A DNA stretch of 64,000 bases from Desulfocorpusculum sp964414345 (GTDB lineage Bacteria > Desulfobacterota > Desulfocorpusculales > Desulfocorpusculum): contig CAYPWF010000008.1 in NCBI GenBank assembly GCA_964414345.1, positions 15,805-79,804 on the forward strand. Reading direction: 5' to 3'. Of this stretch, positions 9,744-17,965 are shown piece after piece (positions within the stretch are counted from its first letter, which is position 1; the number at the start of each line of letters is the position of its first letter). The translations under genes and the position numbers were made by a program. The notes beneath the pieces were generated by a model. That model was not told where the DNA came from and searched no databases. It saw only the letters and a program-made list of their open reading frames with translations.

Positions 9744-10322
9744 ATGGAGCAGATGGAAACCGACCACGAACAACACCACCCCCTGGATCCTGGCTACCGC
9801 TTCTGCCCCAAGTGCGGCCATCTCCTGGAGGGCCGGCTCATCAAGCCCGGCGAGCCCGAGCGGCTGGTCTGCACGGCCTGCGGGTTCATCTTCTACCTGG
9901 ACTCCAAGGTGGCTGTGGGGACTCTTCCCATACTGGACGGCCGCTTGGTGTTACTTAGGCGGGCCATAGAGCCAGGCTACGGGAAATGGGTCTTCCCAGG
10001 GGGGTTTGTGGACCGCGGGGAAACAGTAGAGGCTGCGGCGATGCGAGAGACTATGGAGGAAGTCAACTTGAAGGTTCACCCCGTGGGGCTTTTAAATGTC
10101 TATTCTTACCCCGGAAGGCCGGTGATAGTGATTGTTTACCGCGTGCAGGTACTGGGAGGGGATCTGAGGGCCGGGGAGGAGGCCCTGGAAGTGGCTACCT
10201 TTGCTCCAGGGGAGATCCCTTGGAAAGAGCTTGCCTTCCCCAGCACCAGGGATGCTCTTAGGGATCTCCTGAAAGAGATGGAAATCCGAGATATTTACGG
10301 TGGTGCAGGACCGGAGGCATGA
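9744..10322 (+). CDS. Nudix hydrolase with N-terminal zinc ribbon
   Basis: Hydrolyses a nucleoside diphosphate linked to another group; the exact substrate is unknown. A four-cysteine zinc ribbon (CPKCG and CTACG, about residues 26-51) precedes the Nudix fold. The Nudix box reads GGFVDRGETVEAAA followed by MRETMEEVNL, with the REUxEE core intact and the usual glycine after it replaced by asparagine. This ribbon-plus-Nudix arrangement resembles NudC-like and ADP-ribose pyrophosphatase-like proteins. A second in-frame ATG at 9753 is an alternative start. The stop lies 4 bases before the DUF1232 gene, suggesting a two-gene unit. Confidence 0.9.
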   Translation: MEQMETDHEQHHPLDPGYRFCPKCGHLLEGRLIKPGEPERLVCTACGFIFYLDSKVAVGTLPILDGRLVLLRRAIEPGYGKWVFPGGFVDRGETVEAAAMRETMEEVNLKVHPVGLLNVYSYPGRPVIVIVYRVQVLGGDLRAGEEALEVATFAPGEIPWKELAFPSTRDALRDLLKEMEIRDIYGGAGPEA

Positions 10323-10326
10323 AAGG

Positions 10327-10758
10327 ATGTCCAAAGACGAGGACTTCTATCAAACCCTTCGCCTGCGAATGCTCAGGTGGGCAGAGGGCCACGGCGCCTC
10401 CCACAGGTGGATAGATTACCTCATGTGGGCGCCGGATCTCTTTCACCTGTTGTGGCGCCTCTCCTTGGACCCTGAAGTGCCTGCCCGCATCAAGGGCAAG
10501 CTCCTGGCAGCCATGGTCTACTTTATTTCCCCTTGGGACCTGATCCCTGAGGCGGTTTTCGGCCCCGCAGCCTACGCGGACGATGTAGCCTTGGCAGCCT
10601 ATGTCCTTGGATCCGTCTTGGAAGAAGTGGGTCCGGAAGTGTTGCGCCGTCACTGGGCAGGCAGCCAAGATGTGCTGCAGGTCATCCGGGCTGTACTGAA
10701 GGTTGCCCAAAAAATGGTTGGAGCAGGGATCTGGTCCAGACTCAGGCAACGCCTTTAA
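10327..10758 (+). CDS. DUF1232 (YkvA-like) small protein
   Basis: 143-residue protein of unknown function. The family hallmark is ARIKGKLLAAMVYFISPWDL followed by IPE (about residues 50-72), with the conserved YFxxPxDLIPE core, then a short hydrophobic stretch suggestive of membrane association (YADDVALAAYVLG). The start at ATG 10327 is preferred over upstream GTG 10300 because GGAGG at 10313-10317 lies 9 bases before it. It follows the Nudix gene with 4 bp between them and converges on the KH-domain gene at 10809. Confidence 0.8.
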   Translation: MSKDEDFYQTLRLRMLRWAEGHGASHRWIDYLMWAPDLFHLLWRLSLDPEVPARIKGKLLAAMVYFISPWDLIPEAVFGPAAYADDVALAAYVLGSVLEEVGPEVLRRHWAGSQDVLQVIRAVLKVAQKMVGAGIWSRLRQRL

Positions 10759-10808
10759 ATCTCGGCTCCAAGCCACAGCTCCCGAGGGCTCATAGAGGCT
10801 TGCGCCTT

Positions 10809-11039
10809 CTATTCCACTATCTCCAAGACAACTCTTTTTTTAAGCTTGGCAGCAACTCCGTTTAAAATAGTGCGGATGGCATTGGCCGTATGGCCTTGCC
10901 GGCCGATTATCTTTCCAACATCTTCCTTGGCCACCCTTAGCTCTATGACAGAGGTGGTCCCGCCTGTGACCTCGACCACTTCCACTTGATCTGGGCGATC
11001 CACAAGCGCACAGGCCACGACTCGCACCAATTCCTTCAT
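10809..11039 (-). CDS. khpA: KH-domain RNA-binding protein (KhpA/YlqC-like)
   Basis: 76-residue single KH domain of the KhpA (YlqC) type, a small RNA chaperone-like protein. The core reads EDVGKIIGRQGHTANAIRTI, containing the GxxG loop (GRQG) that clamps single-stranded RNA. The frame extends to 11114, but ATG 11039 gives the standard family length and has GAGGGAG upstream. In many bacteria khpA sits between rpsP and rimM; here it is separate, between a DUF1232 gene and an Rrf2 regulator. The 133 bp between it and the regulator hold no other gene. Confidence 0.9.
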   Translation of the reverse strand: MKELVRVVACALVDRPDQVEVVEVTGGTTSVIELRVAKEDVGKIIGRQGHTANAIRTILNGVAAKLKKRVVLEIVE

Positions 11040-11172
11040 GGAGACGTCTCCCTCATATCGCTCCAACTCCCGACCCTCCTCCCAAGAAAATTCTAAAAAC
11101 TCCCCATCTTCCACTTCACAGGCCCTTCAGCCATCTTGACCAGGCTACAGCTTCCGCATGCCCGGGTATTGC

Positions 11173-11601
11173 TCAAAGTTGCATCTGCTCTGCGTCTGAG
11201 CAAAGCTTCTCTATTGTGACCGACTCCAGGTAGTCGTTGAGTTTCCTCCCGGCCTCCTCCCAAACCTGCCGCACCACGCACTTGGGAGCCCTATGGCATT
11301 GTACGTCCTTGCGGCCGGTCTCCTTGCACTTGACCAAGTGCAAAGGCCCGTCTGTAGCCCTAACAACATCTGCAACCGTTATCTGAGAAGGATTTCTCCC
11401 CAGGAAATATCCTCCCTTGGGTCCCCTAAGGGTACGCACTATACCCGCCCTTCTCAGTCGGTTCAAGATCTGCTCCAGGTACCTGACCGGAATCTCCTGG
11501 CGCTCCGCAATTGTTCGAATCTGAGCTGGCCGCCCCTTTCCATAACAGGCCATGTCGAAAACAGCCCTCACCCCGTAGCGTCCCCTGGTGGAAAGCTTCA
11601 T
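11173..11601 (-). CDS. Rrf2-family transcriptional regulator, IscR-like with three cysteines
   Basis: 142-residue winged-helix regulator starting with the family signature MKLSTRGRYGVRAVFDMA. The recognition helix region is EIPVRYLEQILNRLRRAGIV. Three cysteines (CKETGRKDVQC and, six residues later, APKC, about residues 92-109) match the pattern that binds a [2Fe-2S] cluster in IscR-type proteins, so it likely senses iron-sulfur status, redox or NO. No isc or suf genes lie beside it, so its targets are unknown. ATG 11601 has GGGTGG upstream. A perfect TTGACA on this strand (11698-11693) lies about 95 bp upstream, without a convincing -10. Confidence 0.88.
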   Translation of the reverse strand: MKLSTRGRYGVRAVFDMACYGKGRPAQIRTIAERQEIPVRYLEQILNRLRRAGIVRTLRGPKGGYFLGRNPSQITVADVVRATDGPLHLVKCKETGRKDVQCHRAPKCVVRQVWEEAGRKLNDYLESVTIEKLCSDAEQMQL

Positions 11602-11944
11602 GGTCCCACCCCCTTTTAGGCCTTAAAGGCAAAAGTCGGTCTCAACCAACAAACAAAGGGCCACGCGCTATGGAACCAAAGCTGAAGCCGTTTGTCAATC
11701 TACAAGTTAAACGGTGTCTATTGCTCACACATCTCCTTCCGGAAAGAAGGCCCTTGGGGACTCCTGGCCCTCACCTGCTTCACACGATGAGCTTTACAAC
11801 TAACCTTTCATTGCGTCTGTGAGCCTCATGAGTTAAGATCCAACTTACCGCTGAAACAAGTGCTGAATCTCCCGCTTGGGGCAGCTTGGATTTTGTTTTG
11901 AGGAGTTCAGATAAGCCGATTTGAAAAGTGGGAAGGAGAAGAGG
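11602..11944 (+). other. Intergenic region between divergent Rrf2 regulator and lipoprotein
   Basis: This 343 bp stretch must hold the promoters of both divergent genes. On the minus strand TTGACA occurs at 11698-11693, with only TTCCAT at the expected -10 distance. No convincing plus-strand promoter was found. AGGAG at 11934-11938 is the ribosome site of the lipoprotein. No gene, repeat or RNA structure was recognised. Confidence 0.5.
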
Positions 11945-12391
11945 ATGGGTAAAAACTTTTTTTTTGTGGGGCTTCTGGGCTGTATTGTGTTGACGGGATG
12001 CTACGGCACCCTCAAGGACTACTCCCCAAGAAGCGATGCGGAGAGCCAGGTTCGCCAGGTACTTCTGAACTTTGAGCAGGCCTACAATACTAAAGATCAG
12101 GCTGGATTAACAGGGTGTTTTCATGAAAAACCCATAATGGTGGCAGAGGTAGGAGGGGTCTTCGCTCCTGGAGAGAGGCTGGACGGGCAGGTTTCCCAAG
12201 CCTTTTTCTCGGCCATGGAGAGGTTCCCCAAAATGGGCCTGGGGGAGCCCACCATATTTTTGACTTTGGATTCAGGGGAAAAGGCTGTCTTGGAGGTAAT
12301 ATCTACCTTCGGTCAGGAAAGGCTTCCCACCAAGTTTTCCATGATCAAAGACGGAGGGAAATGGGTGATCAAGAAGGTGCTATATTACTGA
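11945..12391 (+). CDS. Predicted lipoprotein with an NTF2/SnoaL-like domain
   Basis: 148-residue exported lipoprotein. The N-terminus is MGKNFFFVGLLGCIVLTGC, with lipobox LTGC giving an acylated Cys19. The rest (VRQVLLNFEQAYNTKDQAGL, then F-H-E-K and a C-terminal KWVIKKVLYY strand) resembles the small cone-shaped NTF2/SnoaL fold seen in many lipoproteins without known enzymatic activity. ATG 11945 is chosen because AGGAG lies 6 bases upstream; a TTG at 11921 is in frame but would bury the signal peptide. A 222 bp gap to the next gene shows no recognisable feature. Function unknown. Confidence 0.75.
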   Translation: MGKNFFFVGLLGCIVLTGCYGTLKDYSPRSDAESQVRQVLLNFEQAYNTKDQAGLTGCFHEKPIMVAEVGGVFAPGERLDGQVSQAFFSAMERFPKMGLGEPTIFLTLDSGEKAVLEVISTFGQERLPTKFSMIKDGGKWVIKKVLYY

Positions 12392-12613
12392 GCCGCAGGG
12401 CTGGGGCTGCTCTTTTGAGGGTTGACCGGAAGGAACGCAAAGTGACTGCGCGAGCCTGGAAGACTCTATGGGCCGGATCGTGACCGATTGGAGAGCCCTG
12501 CTTGGATGAGGCAGATGAGATTCCCGGAAGAGCTCTCAATATGCAAAATGCTTTTGGACCCATTAAGGCTTGGCCGGTTGTAAGGAGAAGGTTGACCGGG
12601 GGATAAGTACTTG

Positions 12614-13870
12614 ATGCACTACGAGTGGTGGCTTAGCTTACGTTTTCTCAGAGCCAAGAAGAGACAGACGGCCATTTCTGTGGTTACATCCCTTTCCATT
12701 CTGGGGGTGGCGGTTGGCGTTACGGCTCTGATAGTGGTTTTGTCGGCCATGAACGGCTTCAATCAGGATTTGAGGGACAAAATACTCGGACTCACAGCCC
12801 ATGTAACGGTTTTGGAACGGGGCCAGGAGATGATGGATTACGATGAGGTCCGACAGCAACTCCTTCAGGTACAGGGAGTAGCCGGGGCCACCCCTTTTAT
12901 TCTGCGGGAGGTGCTGTTGCAGGTCCCTGCCAGGAGCGTTCAGGCAGTCATAAGGGCTGTGGACCCAGCTACTGTAGAGAGCACTATTCCCCTGAGGAAT
13001 ATCTTGAGAGAAGGACGGCTGGAAGACCTCTCCCAGCAGGTTCGAGGAGAACCCCCAGGAATAATAGTGGGCAGGGGATTATTGAGGGATCTTAAGGTGC
13101 GAGTAGGTGACTCAGTGGTACTGGTATCCCCTGAAGGAACTCTTACACCATGGGGAAACCTACCCAAGTGGAGGAAAGTGAGAGTCAAAGGATTTTTCGA
13201 CGCTGGTTACTGGGACTTTGACTCCAGGGTAGCCTTTATCTCCATTTCAGCTGCCCAGCAGATCTTCGAAATTCCAGGCCGCGTGACAGGAATTGAACTC
13301 AGGACCAGCCACCCTTACAAAGCTCCACAAGTCAGAAGACTCATACAGGAGTCTCCCTTGGGTCTCAAGTATGTGGCCCAGGACTGGACTCAACTCAACA
13401 GGAGTCTGATGACAGCTCTGGCCATGCAAAAAAGGGTGATTTTCGTTATTCTGCTTTGCATTGTAGGGGTAGCGGCCCTGCTCGTAATAAGCATACTGGT
13501 CATGATGGTCATGGAAAAACAAAGGGACATAGCCATGCTAAAGGCCATGGGAGCCCGATCTACCCAAGTTATGAGGATATTCGTCTTTCATGGGCTCATG
13601 GTCTCTTCCTTGGGCACACTGTTGGGCTGCGCCGGGGGTTTGCTGCTCTCATGGAATCTGGAGCGAATAGTTGGATTGGTTGAAAAGACTTTCCAGGTGC
13701 GATTTTTGCCGGAAGAGGTCTATTACATAGGCCAGTTAACCTCCAAGTCTGATCCTTTTGATTTGGCGATGATACTGGGCTCCACTCTCCTGATAACCGT
13801 GGTGGCAAGCCTTTATCCCTCTTGGAGAGCTGCCCGTTTGGACCCAGTGGAGATTCTCAGGTACGAGTGA
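12614..13870 (+). CDS. LolC/LolE-type lipoprotein-releasing permease
   Basis: Inner-membrane permease of the MacB/FtsX superfamily, which with a LolD ATPase extracts lipoproteins for transfer to the outer membrane. The 418 residues start with WWLSLRFLRAKKRQTAISVV and then a first TM helix ending in VVLSAMNGF, the hallmark of LolC/E. A periplasmic domain (about residues 45-270) follows, then three C-terminal TM helices ending WRAARLDPVEILRYE. TTG 12611 is an alternative start. No LolD ATPase lies downstream, which is unusual for this family: the next gene encodes an unrelated unknown protein. The partner ATPase must be elsewhere. Confidence 0.9.
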   Translation: MHYEWWLSLRFLRAKKRQTAISVVTSLSILGVAVGVTALIVVLSAMNGFNQDLRDKILGLTAHVTVLERGQEMMDYDEVRQQLLQVQGVAGATPFILREVLLQVPARSVQAVIRAVDPATVESTIPLRNILREGRLEDLSQQVRGEPPGIIVGRGLLRDLKVRVGDSVVLVSPEGTLTPWGNLPKWRKVRVKGFFDAGYWDFDSRVAFISISAAQQIFEIPGRVTGIELRTSHPYKAPQVRRLIQESPLGLKYVAQDWTQLNRSLMTALAMQKRVIFVILLCIVGVAALLVISILVMMVMEKQRDIAMLKAMGARSTQVMRIFVFHGLMVSSLGTLLGCAGGLLLSWNLERIVGLVEKTFQVRFLPEEVYYIGQLTSKSDPFDLAMILGSTLLITVVASLYPSWRAARLDPVEILRYE

Positions 13871-13986
13871 AGACTAATGAGCCTGTCTGGGGAACCAATG
13901 TTGCGGCCTTAGAACTGAAGAAAGTCCTTATGGAAAGCTCACTCCAGGCTTCCGGCCCGCTGGAGTGCTCCCAAGGAGTTAGTGCA

Positions 13987-14511
13987 ATGGCTGCAGAGAG
14001 GCGCAAGGAGCAGCGGAGGGAATCGGATCGTATACTTGTGAAAATCTTGGAGATTCTGCAAGTGGTGGAAAAGCTCTCCCAGGGTGAGAAGGTTGATTTC
14101 ACCGAGGCTTATGCCGATCTGGTAGGCCTCAAGGACCAGTTGGGGAGGCGCAAAGAGGACAGAGACCTGGGCGAAGCCCTTTGCGCCACTGTGGGAGCCA
14201 TAGCCTGCAATGTGGCTCAGAAGGGAACTCAAGGACAAGAGATAGGACGTCGCAGGGTGCGCCTTACCCGCCTGGGCGGAGGCAAAGGCGAGACTCACAG
14301 GGTGATAGAAGGCTGGGAAAACAGGGAACCTCAGCTTGGGAAAAGCTACCTCATTTTTCAGGAAAGCGGGCGGGTTGTTCGTACCTCACCCCTGACTAGG
14401 ATCTCAGGGGCCTTCCTTCAGACACGCAATTCTCTATATCAGCTTGAGATCATTGGAGACTCGACTCCTACCAAGATACACTTGCCCCCCAAAAGGCAGG
14501 ATGAGGGCTGA
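13987..14511 (+). CDS. Hypothetical protein, charged, no recognised domain
   Basis: 174-residue soluble protein, no signal peptide or TM helix. The N-terminus is strongly basic and acidic (MAAERRKEQRRESDRILVKI), followed by a helical part and a C-terminal region rich in beta-prone sequence (GKSYLIFQESGRVVRTSPL, then LYQLEIIGDS). The RRKEQRR start and the later strand pattern faintly recall PilZ-like proteins, but no RxxxR...D/NxSxxG motif is present, so no assignment is made. ATG 13987 is preceded by GGAGT 8 bases before; the frame is open to 13822 and ATG 13930 is an alternative. It lies downstream of the LolC/E-like gene. Confidence 0.6.
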   Translation: MAAERRKEQRRESDRILVKILEILQVVEKLSQGEKVDFTEAYADLVGLKDQLGRRKEDRDLGEALCATVGAIACNVAQKGTQGQEIGRRRVRLTRLGGGKGETHRVIEGWENREPQLGKSYLIFQESGRVVRTSPLTRISGAFLQTRNSLYQLEIIGDSTPTKIHLPPKRQDEG

Positions 14512-14560
14512 AAGGATTTACTGATCTGGATGCTCAGGATCAGGTCACCAAAACTGAGAC

Positions 14561-15445
14561 TCATTCAGGATCAACCATTTCTTGTTTCCTCTGCTTTTTC
14601 CCCAGTATTGCTTGGTAAAGGATTTTCCTTGGAAGACCTGTTTCCTCCTTTAGGACCCTGAGAGCGCATTTCGGCTCCAAAGAACAGCGCTCAAGCAGGA
14701 ATTTTATTCTTTCCCCCAATAGATCAGAGGGCACAATCTTTTTCCCGCAGCCCTCCACAACCAGGGTGATCTCTCCCCTGATCTGGGCCTCTTTGGCCCA
14801 CTCAAGAAGCTCCTTTAAGCTTCCCCTTCTTACCTCCTCAAACACTTTGGTAATCTCCCTTACCACCGCCCCCTTTCGATCCCCCCAGAGCCTCTCCATG
14901 TCCTGGAGAGTGGAGGAGAGTCTGGCCGGAGCTTCAAAAAAAACCAATGTCCTGCTCTCCCAACGCAGGGACTCCAGCATCCTGAGGCGATATTCCTTTT
15001 TCTTGGGCAGGAAGCCCTCGAAAGCAAAGCGCTGGGCTGGCAAACCGCTTGCCACAACAGCGGCCACCACGGCCGAAGGCCCTGGCACTACTCGGATTGG
15101 GATGTTTTTCTCAAGGCAGAGGCTCACAAGCCCGTAGCCCGGATCCGAAAGCCCTGGCGTTCCAGCCTCGCTCACCAAGGCCAAGTCCTTCCCCTCCAGG
15201 AGCATCTCCACGAGTCTCGCGGCTTTTTGCCTCCAGACATTCCCCTGCTCATGGTAGCTCATCAGAGAGGCTCTGATGGAGTGCGCCGAGAGCAGCTTCC
15301 TGGTTCTTCGGGTGTCCTCGCTGGCCACCAGATCAACTTGAGCCAAGACTCTCAAGGCTCTAAGGGTTATGTCCTCCAGGTTTCCTATGGGAGTGCCTAC
15401 CAAGAAAAGAGTGCCGGTTTTGTTTGAGGATTTGCTTTTCAACAC
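14561..15445 (-). CDS. rsmI: 16S rRNA (cytidine(1402)-2'-O)-methyltransferase
   Basis: RsmI uses SAM to methylate the 2'-OH of C1402 in the ribosomal decoding centre. The tetrapyrrole-methylase fold is seen from LFLVGTPIGNLEDITLRAL (near residue 14), through VASEDTRRTRKLL, ALVSEAGTPGLSDPG and VVPGPSAVVAAVVASGLP to FEGFLPKK. The C-terminal helical part includes LKEETGLPRKILYQAIL. At 294 residues from GTG 15445 (GGAGG 8 bases upstream) it has the normal length; a GTG one codon upstream (15448) is equally possible. The reading frame is open to 15703 but that extension is not family-like. Confidence 0.93.
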   Translation of the reverse strand: MLKSKSSNKTGTLFLVGTPIGNLEDITLRALRVLAQVDLVASEDTRRTRKLLSAHSIRASLMSYHEQGNVWRQKAARLVEMLLEGKDLALVSEAGTPGLSDPGYGLVSLCLEKNIPIRVVPGPSAVVAAVVASGLPAQRFAFEGFLPKKKEYRLRMLESLRWESRTLVFFEAPARLSSTLQDMERLWGDRKGAVVREITKVFEEVRRGSLKELLEWAKEAQIRGEITLVVEGCGKKIVPSDLLGERIKFLLERCSLEPKCALRVLKEETGLPRKILYQAILGKKQRKQEMVDPE

Positions 15446-15468
15446 CACAAATGCCTCCTTGAGGCCCC

Positions 15469-15497
15469 TTGACCTGTCTTGAACCAATACCTTAAAG
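15469..15497 (+). promoter_or_regulatory. Weak sigma70-like promoter candidate ahead of the biosynthetic cluster
   Basis: TTGACC at 15469-15474 and TTAAAG at 15492-15497 are separated by 17 bases and point toward the gene at 15757. The -35 box matches consensus at 5 of 6 positions and the -10 at 3 of 6. The surrounding 311 bp between divergent rsmI and the small exported protein contain no other recognisable element. Confidence 0.25.
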
Positions 15498-15756
15498 TGG
15501 CTAACGGAGAAGCGAGGGGGAAAATCAAGCTCAGATGATATCAGACAACCAGAGAGCCATCTACAGGCTTCTCCGGGTTGCTGGATTCCTCTGGGGCCGG
15601 CCTGGGGAGGCCGTTTCTGGGTACCAAACACGAGCTCCCGCGGTTTCTCTCCAACCCCCCCAAGATCCCATGGGCTCAGGGGATTCCCCTCGCAAAATCC
15701 CACTGAGGCGGATCACCGGGCTTGGGCAGAGCCGAAGGGCCTTGAGTCCTCATGAA

Positions 15757-16110
15757 ATGAAGTCCCAACAGACGAATCAAAGGGCCCCCTTGATCCTTGC
15801 TTTGCTATTGCTTAGCACTCAGGCACTGCCTGTTTTGAGCCAGGCCGGCATGGTGGACACGGTTCAATACGGTCAGATCCAGTTGGGCATGAAAGAAAAG
15901 GAGATACTTGAGCGCCTAGGGCCTCCTGATCGGATACAGGAAAAAGAGAAGCGCTCGGCCCGCAACACATCCCCCAAGAAACCAAGCCGCTTGGTCCGAT
16001 CAAAAAGACTGATTTACACCGGAACCAATCCTGCTTCCGGTCAGAAGATCACTACGACCATTATTTTGGAAAACGGAAAAGTCGTGGACAAGAGAAGATC
16101 TTATGATTGA
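15757..16110 (+). CDS. Small exported protein, SmpA/BamE- or DUF2845-like
   Basis: 117-residue secreted protein with an N-terminal signal peptide (hydrophobic core ILALLLLSTQALPVL, likely cut after SQA). The mature part contains VQYGQIQLGMKEKEILERLG followed by PPDRIQE, the pattern of small BamE/SmpA-like or DUF2845 folds (the helix after GMxxxEVxxxLGxP). The C-terminal strands (TTTIILENGKVVDKRRSYD) fit. It lacks a lipobox cysteine. ATG 15757 starts the signal peptide; ATG 15535 is in frame but less likely. Its last 8 bases overlap the start of the radical SAM gene, so it may be the first gene of the long plus-strand unit. Confidence 0.65.
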   Translation: MKSQQTNQRAPLILALLLLSTQALPVLSQAGMVDTVQYGQIQLGMKEKEILERLGPPDRIQEKEKRSARNTSPKKPSRLVRSKRLIYTGTNPASGQKITTTIILENGKVVDKRRSYD

Positions 16111-17965
16111 GCAAACACCCAACTCCTTGCAATCATCTTTTCCCAGAGGCCACCGGACCTCCCCAGCAAGCAAGGGAAAACCACTTGCGATCCTAGTTTT
16201 TCCCCCTGTCTGGCTGCCCATTGTGCCACATCTGGCAGTGCCTGTTTTGACGGCCTATTTAAGGGAGAAAGGCTTTAAAGTAGTGCCTGTGGACGCGAAT
16301 CTTGAGTTTTTTACAAGATATCTCCTTACCAGAAAGACCCTAGCCCGGTTGCTGGATCAGCTCAGTTTCAGACTGAATCAAGACCCCCAGAGCCTCCCGG
16401 AAGAACTCAGGGAAAGGGCTGTGAAAAGGTTCGGACTCTGGGAACAAGCAGCCCACAGAGTGGAGTATCTTCAATCTGTGCTCAGGCTGGAGGAGTCTTT
16501 TTTTGATCCTGACAAGGCACTCCCGGCCATAGAAGATCTTTATCAACTGATGGAGATGGCCAGCTTGTCCGGTTGGCCAGGCAGGATCTCCTTCAATTAT
16601 TACAGGCGGGGAGATATTTGGAGCAGAGAGGACCTGGCCCAGCTTTGCACAAATCCGCTGCACAATGTTTTCCTTCCATTCTGGAAGGATCTAATGAATC
16701 AACGCTTCAAGAAAATCAAACCCTCCCTGGTTGGGATATCCATCTCAAGCGTGCACCAGTTCATTGCAGCCATGACCCTGGCTAGGTTGCTCAGAGAAGA
16801 AATGCCCGAAATCCACGTGGTGGTGGGAGGCAAACATCTGCTCAGAATCCAGGAGAAGCTTACCCAGCATTCTTTTTTCTTCCAAGACTACTTCCACAGC
16901 GCTGTTCTTCATGAAGGGGAGGAACCCCTGGCCATGCTTATGGGGCATCTTGAATCAGGGGGAGAATTGGAATCCATACCCGGTTTAGTTTACATGGCAA
17001 ACAACAGGCCCCGCCTGAACCCTCCCAAACCTCCCCCGGCCCTGGGGGAACTGCCTCCTCCGGATTTTTCCGACGTACAGTGGCAGGATTACCTGGTTCC
17101 AAGGCCCTATGCCCCTTTGCGCATGTCCCGGGGCTGCTATTGGGGAAAGTGCACTTTCTGCATCAGATATGGGACCGAAAGGGTGGATTTCATGGAACCC
17201 CATCAGGTGGTGGGGGAGATGGAAAGGCTGGGGGAGCTTTACGGGGTGAGGGATTTCACCGTTAACGACGACTGCATGCCCCCCGAATATTGGGAGGAGC
17301 TTTGCCAAGAGATCCTGAGCAGGAAACTGAAGGTCTCCATGCTTATCTGGGCTAAACCGGTGGCAGGTTTCACGGCCAAGAGGCTCAAGAAGATGGCACA
17401 GGCCGGGGTGCGCCAGATCAGATGGGGAGTGGAATCAGCTCACCCTCGGGTGCTTAGGCTCATGAGAAAAGGTACAACTGTCTCACAAATGAGAGAGGTC
17501 TTGGAGCGTTCAAGGCATGCAGGCATATGGAATCATGCATGCTTCATCCTGGGATTCCCCACAGAGACCAGAGAAGAGGCTGAGACCACTCTTGATTTCC
17601 TGAGGTCCCATAGGGATAGGATCCATTCCTTCATCCTCTACCCCTTTGTGCTTTATGAGAACACACACGTCTTTGCCAATCCTCGGGAGTTCTCTTTAGA
17701 GAAGATTACACGGAAATCCACCCCTTTTTTTGATATCCTGGAATACCGCACCAAGGCGGGCATGGCTCCCAGGGAAGCTGCGGCTTTGGCCCGCAAGGCC
17801 AAAGAGACTCTTCTGGAGGGCCCTGAAGGGAAGCCTTTTTGGTATTACTTGAAACTTCGTGAGTACCTGCAGCTTTACTTGGACCGTTTTGGATCAGGTA
17901 GGACCAAAGCCATGAGCTTTGACAGAAGGGGGCTGGAAGGCTCTTGGGAGGGACTGGAGCCGTGA
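16103..17965 (+). CDS. Radical SAM enzyme with N-terminal B12-binding-like domain
   Basis: 620 residues. The radical SAM cluster motif is CYWGKCTFC (cysteines near 345, 349 and 352), followed by the SAM-binding strand and later by RWGVESAHPRVLRLMRKGT and FILGFPTETREEAETTLDFL, typical of B12-type radical SAM methyltransferase-like enzymes. The N-terminal 300 residues resemble a Rossmann cobalamin-binding domain (LPIVPHLAVPVLTAYLREKG; VGISISSVHQF; VVVGGKH) but lack an obvious DxHxxG histidine, so cobalamin may bind base-off without a protein ligand or not at all. It overlaps the preceding gene by 8 bp and the following one by GTGA, placing it at the head of the ATP-grasp cluster. Likely role: modification of the cluster's product or of a building block. 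Confidence 0.85.
   Translation: MIEQTPNSLQSSFPRGHRTSPASKGKPLAILVFPPVWLPIVPHLAVPVLTAYLREKGFKVVPVDANLEFFTRYLLTRKTLARLLDQLSFRLNQDPQSLPEELRERAVKRFGLWEQAAHRVEYLQSVLRLEESFFDPDKALPAIEDLYQLMEMASLSGWPGRISFNYYRRGDIWSREDLAQLCTNPLHNVFLPFWKDLMNQRFKKIKPSLVGISISSVHQFIAAMTLARLLREEMPEIHVVVGGKHLLRIQEKLTQHSFFFQDYFHSAVLHEGEEPLAMLMGHLESGGELESIPGLVYMANNRPRLNPPKPPPALGELPPPDFSDVQWQDYLVPRPYAPLRMSRGCYWGKCTFCIRYGTERVDFMEPHQVVGEMERLGELYGVRDFTVNDDCMPPEYWEELCQEILSRKLKVSMLIWAKPVAGFTAKRLKKMAQAGVRQIRWGVESAHPRVLRLMRKGTTVSQMREVLERSRHAGIWNHACFILGFPTETREEAETTLDFLRSHRDRIHSFILYPFVLYENTHVFANPREFSLEKITRKSTPFFDILEYRTKAGMAPREAAALARKAKETLLEGPEGKPFWYYLKLREYLQLYLDRFGSGRTKAMSFDRRGLEGSWEGLEP

Noticed and set aside
11670..11698. Sigma70 promoter of the Rrf2 regulator
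   Set aside because: TTGACA is perfect but the hexamer at the right spacing (TTCCAT) matches the -10 at only three positions.
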